Part shown: positions 43,792 through 49,040 of the stretch, piece by piece
How the letters are laid out: each line of letters begins with the position of its first letter
Numbering within the stretch: the first letter of the stretch is position 1
Source: Pseudomonadota bacterium
GTDB taxonomy: Bacteria; Myxococcota_A; Polyangia; Fen-1088
Length of the DNA stretch: 49,040 nt
NCBI GenBank assembly: GCA_017881315.1
Contig: JADGRB010000007.1
Location: forward strand, 1 to 49,040
Direction of reading: 5' to 3'
Notes under the pieces: generated by a model
Database searches by the model: none
The model's input: only the letters and a program-made list of their open reading frames with translations
Told to the model about the DNA's origin: nothing
Program-made: the position numbers and the translations under genes

Positions 43792-44523
43792 TTACTTCTT
43801 GGCCGGCTTCTTCGCGGGAGCGGGAGCCGCAGGCGGCGGCGTCGTGGCGGCAGGAGCCGCAGCCGGTGCCGCGCCAGCCGCCGGTGCGGCCGCCGCACCT
43901 TCGGAGGCCTCGTCGCCCTCGGGCGCACGGTCCCACTTGTCGACCTTGCCCGTACCGGTCGAGTCGTAGCCGATCCGATCCAGCTTGCCACCTTCGTAGT
44001 ACTGCCACTCGTTGACCTTGCCGGCGCCATTGGTGTCCCGTTCGATGCGCACCAGCTTCTCGCCCTCGTAGTACTTCCAGACGTCGGTGCGCTGATCGAA
44101 GTTGGTGTCCAGCTCCTCGCGCACCAACTTGCCGCTCACGTAGTACCGGGTGATGTCGAACTTGCCGTCGAAGTCGAGGTCGGCCTCGTCCATCGTGATC
44201 TGCGAGCCCTTGTCGTCGTAGTAGTAGACGAGGTCGATCTTGCCGTCGTGGTTCAGGTCGACCTGCTTGCAGGTCAGCACGTCGGTCTTCTGGCCCCCCA
44301 TGTCGATGGTCTGAAAGTACTTCCAGACGTCGGGCTTCTGGTCCTGGTTGGTGTCGGCGGTGACCACGTTCTTGCCGGTATCGCTGCACTTGCTGCGATC
44401 GACGGCCGGCCCGGCGGCCGCGTTCGAGCCACTCGAGACCATCTCGGCGTGCTTGGGCGTCTCGCCGCAAGCCGCCAGGGCCGCCACGGGGAGCAGCACC
44501 AACCAGGATTTGGGGAGGAACAT
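43792..44523 (-). CDS. Lipoprotein with EF-hand-like DxNxDG repeats
   Basis: A 243-residue protein from ATG 44523. Signal peptide FLPKSWLVLLPVAALAAC with C19 as the lipidation site. Calcium-binding-type loops repeat about every 20-25 residues: DTNQDQKPD, DLNHDGKID, DLDFDGKFD, DTNFDQRTD, DTNGAGKVN and DSTGTGKVD, each followed by an aromatic strand such as VWKYYEGEKLVRIE. Two loops are near-canonical EF-hand loops; the last two are decayed. The tail is Ala/Pro-rich and ends AKKPAKK. Probably an outer-surface or periplasmic calcium-binding repeat protein; role unknown. The frame is open to 44553, but ATG 44523 gives the normal signal peptide. Confidence 0.82.
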   Translation of the reverse strand: MFLPKSWLVLLPVAALAACGETPKHAEMVSSGSNAAAGPAVDRSKCSDTGKNVVTADTNQDQKPDVWKYFQTIDMGGQKTDVLTCKQVDLNHDGKIDLVYYYDDKGSQITMDEADLDFDGKFDITRYYVSGKLVREELDTNFDQRTDVWKYYEGEKLVRIERDTNGAGKVNEWQYYEGGKLDRIGYDSTGTGKVDKWDRAPEGDEASEGAAAAPAAGAAPAAAPAATTPPPAAPAPAKKPAKK

Positions 44524-44570
44524 GCCGCTACGGTAGGGCGGAAATGGGGTCACATCAAGTGGTTAGAGTC

Positions 44571-44599
44571 TTGACCCTCGACCTATGGTCATGCATGGT
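44571..44599 (+). promoter_or_regulatory. Candidate promoter of the RHH gene
   Basis: TTGACC (44571-44576), 17-base spacer, CATGGT (44594-44599), 6 bases before ATG 44606. ATGGTC occurs twice 10 bases apart here (44585-44590 and 44595-44600), a possible operator for the encoded ribbon-helix-helix protein. Confidence 0.3.
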
Positions 44600-44605
44600 C
44601 ACTCC

Positions 44606-44794
44606 ATGGCGAGGAAGAAGATCTCCACGACCATCTACATCACCCCCGAGCAGAGCGAGCAGCTCAAGCAACTGAACGCCAAGACGCGCGTCCCGGTCGC
44701 CGAATACATCCGACAGGGGATCGACCTGATGCTCGAAAAAGAACGGCATAACCTTCCCGGGCAGCTCACACTGCACGTCCCTTCCGGCCGCTAA
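44606..44794 (+). CDS. Small ribbon-helix-helix DNA-binding protein
   Basis: A 62-residue protein ([13 protein letters not shown] onward). The strand KISTTIYIT, then helices [15 protein letters not shown] and [17 protein letters not shown], fit the ribbon-helix-helix fold of CopG/ParD/Arc-like regulators, which bind DNA as dimers. No toxin partner lies next to it: the next gene is lepA. In-frame ATGs at 44585 and 44591-type positions give slightly longer versions; 44606 begins the folded part. Probably an autoregulatory or housekeeping repressor; targets unknown. Confidence 0.78.
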   Translation: MARKKISTTIYITPEQSEQLKQLNAKTRVPVAEYIRQGIDLMLEKERHNLPGQLTLHVPSGR

Positions 44795-44825
44795 GCTCCG
44801 CGCCGGCCTGCTGCCCAATGTCCTA

Positions 44826-46625
44826 ATGCTGACGCCGACGCGCCTCATCCGTAACTTCTCGATCATCGCCCACATCGACCACGGCAAGTCGACGCTGGCC
44901 GATCGGTTGCTCGACGCGACGGGCGCGCTCACCGACCGCGAGCGCAAGGCGCAGTTCATGGACAGCATGGACCTCGAGCGCGAGCGCGGGATCACCATCA
45001 AGGCGGCGACCGTGCGCCTGTCGTACGAGGCGAGCGACGGGGAGACCTACGAGCTGAACCTGATCGACACGCCCGGGCACGTCGACTTTCACTACGAGGT
45101 GTCGCGCTCGCTGGCCGCCTGCGAGGGCGCGGTCCTGGTCATCGACGCCTCGCAGGGGGTGGAGGCGCAGACGCTGGCCAACGTCTACCTGGCGCTCAAC
45201 AACAACCTCACCATCGTGCCGGTCATCAACAAGATCGACCTGCCGGCCGCCGATCCCGAGAACGTGCGCCGCCAGATCGAGGAGGTGATCGGCATCGACG
45301 CCTCGGAGGCGATCCTGGCCTCGGCGAAAGAGGGGAAGGGGATCCGCGAGATACTGGAGGCGGTGGTGGCCAAGGTGCCGCCGCCGGTGGGCGAGGTCGA
45401 CAAGCCGCTGCGCGTCTTGCTGCTCGACAGCTGGTACGACGCCTACCGCGGGGTAGTGATCCTGGTGCGGGTCGTCGACGGCGTGCTGCGCCCCAAGCAG
45501 AAGATCCGTTTCATGGCCGCCCGCCGCGACTACGAGATCCAGACGCTGGGGGCCTTCGCGCCGTTTGCCCGCGAGATGCCGGAGCTCGGCCCGGGCGAGG
45601 TCGGCTTCTTCACCGCGGCGATCAAGGACGTGGCGGATGCCCGGGTGGGCGACACGATCACGGAGCTGGCGCGGCCGGCCATGCCCCTTCCGGGCTTCCA
45701 GCCTGTCAAGCCCATGGTGTTCGCCGGCATCTTCCCAACCGACACCGCCCGCTACGAGGACCTGCGCGACGCGCTCGACAAGCTGCGGCTCAACGACGCG
45801 TCGTTCACGCGCGAGCCGGAAACCTCGGCCGCGCTCGGATTCGGCTTCCGCTGCGGATTCCTGGGGCTCCTGCACATGGAGATCGTCCAGGAGCGCCTGG
45901 AGCGCGAGTACAACCTCGACCTCATCACGACGGCGCCGACCGTTCGATTCCGCTGCGTCTTGCGAAACGGCGAGGTCATCGAGCTCGACAACCCCGCCAA
46001 GTTTCCATCGGAGGGCGACATCGATCGCATCGAAGAGCCGATCATCGCCGTCACCATCCACACCCCCCCGGAATATGTGGGGGCGATCCTGAAGTTGTGT
46101 GAGGAGAAGCGGGGGATCCAGACGGGCCTGACCTATGCCGGCGAAAAACGCGTGATCATCCGCTACGATCTGCCGCTCACCGAGATGGTGTTCGGGTTCT
46201 ACGACCGGCTCAAGTCGGTGTCACGTGGGTATGCCTCGCTCGACTACGAGCCCAAGGGCTACCTTCCCGCCGACATGGTGCGCATGGACCTGCTGGTCAA
46301 TGGGGACAAGGTCGATTCGCTGTCGCTCATCGTCCACCGCGAGGGATCGTTCACCAAGGGGCGGGACCTGTGCGTCAAGATGAAGGAGCTCATCCCCCAG
46401 CAACAGTTCGAGGTGGCGATCCAGGCGGCCATCGGCTCCAAGATCATCGCGCGCACGACCGTGAAAGCGCTGCGCAAGAACGTCACCGCCAAGTGCTACG
46501 GCGGCGACATCAGCCGCAAGCGCAAGTTGTTGGAGCGCCAGAAAGAGGGTAAGAAGAGGATGAAGCAGGTCGGCAACGTGGAGATCCCGCAAGAGGCCTT
46601 CCTGGCCATCCTGAAGGTGGACTAG
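44826..46625 (+). CDS. lepA: Elongation factor 4 (LepA)
   Basis: LepA is a ribosome-associated GTPase implicated in back-translocation and initiation or 30S assembly. The 599-residue protein has the G domain motifs [18 protein letters not shown] (switch I), DTPGHVDF and NKIDLP, followed by EF-G-like domains II, III and V and the LepA-specific C-terminal domain with [24 protein letters not shown]. Size and order are canonical. Start ATG 44826, 32 bases after the RHH gene; lepB follows after 2 bases. Confidence 0.97.
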   Translation: MLTPTRLIRNFSIIAHIDHGKSTLADRLLDATGALTDRERKAQFMDSMDLERERGITIKAATVRLSYEASDGETYELNLIDTPGHVDFHYEVSRSLAACEGAVLVIDASQGVEAQTLANVYLALNNNLTIVPVINKIDLPAADPENVRRQIEEVIGIDASEAILASAKEGKGIREILEAVVAKVPPPVGEVDKPLRVLLLDSWYDAYRGVVILVRVVDGVLRPKQKIRFMAARRDYEIQTLGAFAPFAREMPELGPGEVGFFTAAIKDVADARVGDTITELARPAMPLPGFQPVKPMVFAGIFPTDTARYEDLRDALDKLRLNDASFTREPETSAALGFGFRCGFLGLLHMEIVQERLEREYNLDLITTAPTVRFRCVLRNGEVIELDNPAKFPSEGDIDRIEEPIIAVTIHTPPEYVGAILKLCEEKRGIQTGLTYAGEKRVIIRYDLPLTEMVFGFYDRLKSVSRGYASLDYEPKGYLPADMVRMDLLVNGDKVDSLSLIVHREGSFTKGRDLCVKMKELIPQQQFEVAIQAAIGSKIIARTTVKALRKNVTAKCYGGDISRKRKLLERQKEGKKRMKQVGNVEIPQEAFLAILKVD

Positions 46626-46627
46626 CG

Positions 46628-47635
46628 ATGGGCGGCAAGAGGGGCCACACCGGAGACGCCGATGAAAGAACCCCCAGCCTGCTGGGCTGGTGGCGCGCGC
46701 GTACCGCGTACAAGCGGGCGCGGGTCGAGGGGCAACATCTGGTCAAGGAGTCCCGCCGGATCCTGAAGCGCAAGAGCTACCGGATCCCGGCCTCGATCGC
46801 CGCGCAGGTCACGGCGGACGTCAAGGCCGTGGAGGACGCGCTGGCCGGGGACGACCTCGAGCAGATGCGCAAGGCCATCGCGGCGCTCGACGACGCGATG
46901 GACGACCACCTGGCCTTCGCCCGGAAATCTACGATCCGCGAGTACTCCGAGTCGATCGGGGTGGCGGTGCTGGTGGCGCTCCTGCTGCGGGCCTTCGTGG
47001 TCGAGGCCTTCCAGATTCCCTCCGGGTCGATGATCCCGACGCTGGAGGTGGGCGACCACATCTTCGTGTCCAAGTTCGCCTTCGGGATCAGCGTCCCGTT
47101 CACCGATCATTCGAAGTTGCTCCAGTACGCGCAGCCGCAACGGGGCGACGTCATCGTTTTCAAGTATCCCGTCGACCACAGCATCGACTACATCAAGCGC
47201 GTGGTGGGCCTGCCGGGCGACGTCATCGAGGTGAAGCAGGACGAGGTCTACATCAACGGCAAGCCGCTCCAGCGGGAGCGCGTGCCGCGGGTCTGCCAGT
47301 ACAGCGAGGGGCCGCGACCTTCCGGCCTCGGCGACGAGCGCGACTGCGAGCTGTGGATGGAGACCCTGGGCGACAAGCGACACGAGACGATCCAGGAGCC
47401 GGGGCGGGGCGGACGCGACTTCGCCCGCTACGTGGTTCCCGCCGGCCACGTCTTCTGCATGGGCGACAACCGCGACAACTCGTCCGACTCCCGGGTCTGG
47501 GGCCCGGTCGACTTCGATCTCATCAAGGGCAAGGCCCTCATCGTCTGGTGGTCACGCGGCGAGAGCGAAGGCTGGAGCCCCGTCGCCTGGTTCAAGGCGA
47601 TTCGCTGGCGCCGCTTCTTCCACCCGGTGCGCTGA
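46628..47635 (+). CDS. lepB: Signal peptidase I
   Basis: Cleaves signal peptides of exported proteins at the membrane. The 335-residue protein has the Ser-Lys dyad: S134 in PSGSMIPTL and K190 in YIKRVVGLPGD, plus the C-terminal GDNRDNSSDSRVWG box. One membrane segment (about 112-128, VAVLVALLLRAFVVEAF) precedes the serine. The first 105 residues are a basic, helical cytoplasmic extension that is longer than in E. coli. Coupling to lepA mirrors the classical lepA-lepB operon. Confidence 0.95.
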   Translation: MGGKRGHTGDADERTPSLLGWWRARTAYKRARVEGQHLVKESRRILKRKSYRIPASIAAQVTADVKAVEDALAGDDLEQMRKAIAALDDAMDDHLAFARKSTIREYSESIGVAVLVALLLRAFVVEAFQIPSGSMIPTLEVGDHIFVSKFAFGISVPFTDHSKLLQYAQPQRGDVIVFKYPVDHSIDYIKRVVGLPGDVIEVKQDEVYINGKPLQRERVPRVCQYSEGPRPSGLGDERDCELWMETLGDKRHETIQEPGRGGRDFARYVVPAGHVFCMGDNRDNSSDSRVWGPVDFDLIKGKALIVWWSRGESEGWSPVAWFKAIRWRRFFHPVR

Positions 47636-47777
47636 CACCGCGACGCGGGACGGGAACAATCGGGATTCCGGCAGTTAGAGAGTAACGAGCGCCGGCCGCA
47701 CGCCGACGCGGTCTCCGCACGCAGTCGCGTCCGGCGCGGCCAAACATCAACGTGCTAGTCTCGGGGCGACTATCGGA

Positions 47778-49040
47778 ATGAATGCGACACCGAGCCTCCC
47801 CGCCATCATCGCCTCCCGGTACGTGCCGGTCCGTCTGATCGCGCAGGGGGGAATGGGCGCGGTCTACGAGGTCGAGCACGTACGTACCGGCGAGCGCCTG
47901 GCGCTCAAGGTGTTGCTTTCGGGCGTCGGCGCATCGGCGGAGGCGCTGAGTCGTTTCAAGCGCGAGGCGCGCGCGTCGGCACGCATCAAGAGCGATCACG
48001 TGGTCCGCGTGATCGACGCCGACGTCGCACCCGAGCTCAATGGAGCGCCTTTTTTGGTCATGGAGCTCCTCGAGGGGAGCGACCTCGAGCGCAAGACCGC
48101 CGCCGAACGGCCTGCGGCCAGCACGGTGGTCGATTGGTTGCGACAGGTCGCGGTCGCAATCGACAAGGCCCACCGGCTTGGTATCGTTCACAGAGACCTC
48201 AAGCCCGAGAATTTGTTCGTCACCAGCCGGGAGGACGGGACCCCGATCGTGAAGGTCCTGGATTTCGGCATCGTCAAGATGACGGAGGACGGAACCGGCG
48301 CCACGGGCTCGGGCCAGATCCTGGGGACGCCCCAATACATGGCGCCCGAACAGGTGTCGGCGACCGCCCAGATCACGCCGGCGACCGATCGGTACGCGCT
48401 GGGGCTGGTGGCCTACCGTCTGCTCACCGGTGAGAGCTATTACCGAGGCGACGTGATGAATATTCTTGCACAGCTCCTGCATGAACCGCTGCGGCGCCCC
48501 TCCGAGCGGCACCCCGATCTGGGGACTGGCACCGACGCCTGGTTCGCGCGGGCCTGCCATCGCTCGCCCGAGAAGCGCTTCGCTTCGGCGTCGGAGCAGG
48601 TGGAGGCGCTCTCCGCGGCGCTGGGGTTGCCGACCCTGGCGATCGACCCGTCGTCGGGTATGCGAGCGGCCGCGCTGACCAGCAGGACGTCGGGTCGTCG
48701 GCCGGGTCGGACGATTGCGTTCGGCGTCGCGGTCGCGCTGGCCGCGGGGGCGACCGGGGTGGTCCTCATCTCCCGCCGTCTCGACGCCAGCCGATCGGGC
48801 GGGGTTCTTTCATCGCCGAGGGCGGCGCCGACGGCAGCGACGGTGACGGCGGCAGCTAAGCCGTCCGCGCCGCCGAGCCCCACTGCGGCAACAGTCGCGG
48901 CGGCCCCGGCGACCGTCGCGCCCGGCGCCGGGCCTTCCGCGATCGATTCGAAGCCCAGCCCGCTCCGCACCCGGCACGGACGCCCCCGTGCGGCCGCCGC
49001 GACGACCGCGACCGATCAACCGGTGGCGATCCCCGACCGG
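47778..49040 (+). CDS. Membrane Ser/Thr protein kinase, C-terminus beyond the window
   Basis: From ATG 47778 the frame stays open to the window edge (421 codons). The kinase domain (about 14-280) has GGMGAVYEVEH, K44 in LALKVL, HRDLKPEN with D140, DFG at 162-164, GTPQYMAPEQ and DRYALGLVAYRLL. A single membrane segment (about 313-332, IAFGVAVALAAGATGVVLIS) follows a basic stretch, then an Ala/Pro/Thr-rich outer part that continues past 49040. The arrangement is PknB-like, with an external sensor and cytoplasmic kinase. The 142 bases upstream hold a TAGTCT box (47756-47761) without a clear -35 partner and nothing else I can support. Confidence 0.93.
   Translation, partial: MNATPSLPAIIASRYVPVRLIAQGGMGAVYEVEHVRTGERLALKVLLSGVGASAEALSRFKREARASARIKSDHVVRVIDADVAPELNGAPFLVMELLEGSDLERKTAAERPAASTVVDWLRQVAVAIDKAHRLGIVHRDLKPENLFVTSREDGTPIVKVLDFGIVKMTEDGTGATGSGQILGTPQYMAPEQVSATAQITPATDRYALGLVAYRLLTGESYYRGDVMNILAQLLHEPLRRPSERHPDLGTGTDAWFARACHRSPEKRFASASEQVEALSAALGLPTLAIDPSSGMRAAALTSRTSGRRPGRTIAFGVAVALAAGATGVVLISRRLDASRSGGVLSSPRAAPTAATVTAAAKPSAPPSPTAATVAAAPATVAPGAGPSAIDSKPSPLRTRHGRPRAAAATTATDQPVAIPDR

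Overview
This is a GC-rich, gene-dense chromosomal segment (about two-thirds G+C by eye) that looks like a myxobacterium-type bacterium (Myxococcota, former Deltaproteobacteria). The indications are two Hanks-type Ser/Thr protein kinases, a PilZ protein of the type common in myxobacteria, a zwf-opcA pair, a transaldolase/glucose-6-phosphate isomerase fusion, lipoproteins with Cys-rich or EF-hand-like repeats, and many GTG/TTG starts. No tRNA, rRNA, CRISPR array, insertion sequence or phage gene was seen, and no stretch over 300 bases lacks a gene.

Layout. 1-233: start of a carbon-nitrogen hydrolase gene on the minus strand. 358-10131: a long translation/RNA operon (rimP, nusA, ylxR, infB, ylxP, rbfA, truB, rpsO, pnp, dut), driven by a near-consensus promoter with an intrinsic terminator inside its leader. 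10181-13828: an arginine operon, argC, a fused argJ-argB gene, and argR. 13852-17157: quinone oxidoreductase, purB, purC. 17191-18783 (minus): PilZ protein and TatD. 18855-20258: Ser/Thr kinase. 20262-24976 (minus): 6-phosphogluconolactonase, glucokinase, a sigma-54 activator without a sensor domain, and an OPT-type transporter. 25051-26943: tyrS and a Cys-rich repeat lipoprotein. 27089-34449 (minus): MFS transporter, rpiB, tal-pgi, zwf, opcA. 34474-38391: cation/proton antiporter with a C-terminal extension, VOC protein, phospholipase-D family cardiolipin synthase. 38429-41381: infA, an unknown gene, a lysine 2,3-aminomutase-type radical SAM gene, and an unknown Cys-motif gene. 41374-43554: TPR-like protein (minus) and citrate synthase. 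43587-43777: a large foldback repeat. 43792-47635: EF-hand-like lipoprotein (minus), ribbon-helix-helix protein, lepA, lepB. 47778-49040: start of a second membrane Ser/Thr kinase, cut by the window end.

The two minus-strand sugar clusters together encode glucose phosphorylation (glk), the oxidative pentose phosphate branch (zwf, opcA, pgl) and its non-oxidative return (rpiB, tal-pgi). The most unusual points are the in-frame ArgJ-ArgB fusion, the 191-bp foldback between gltA and a lipoprotein gene, and a recurring arrangement in which the first gene of a transcription unit starts only 6-12 bases after a recognisable -10 box. This last pattern implies leaderless or nearly leaderless mRNAs, while genes inside operons use overlapping ATGA/GTGA junctions. 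All functional calls come from reading motifs in the translated sequence; no database search was run.
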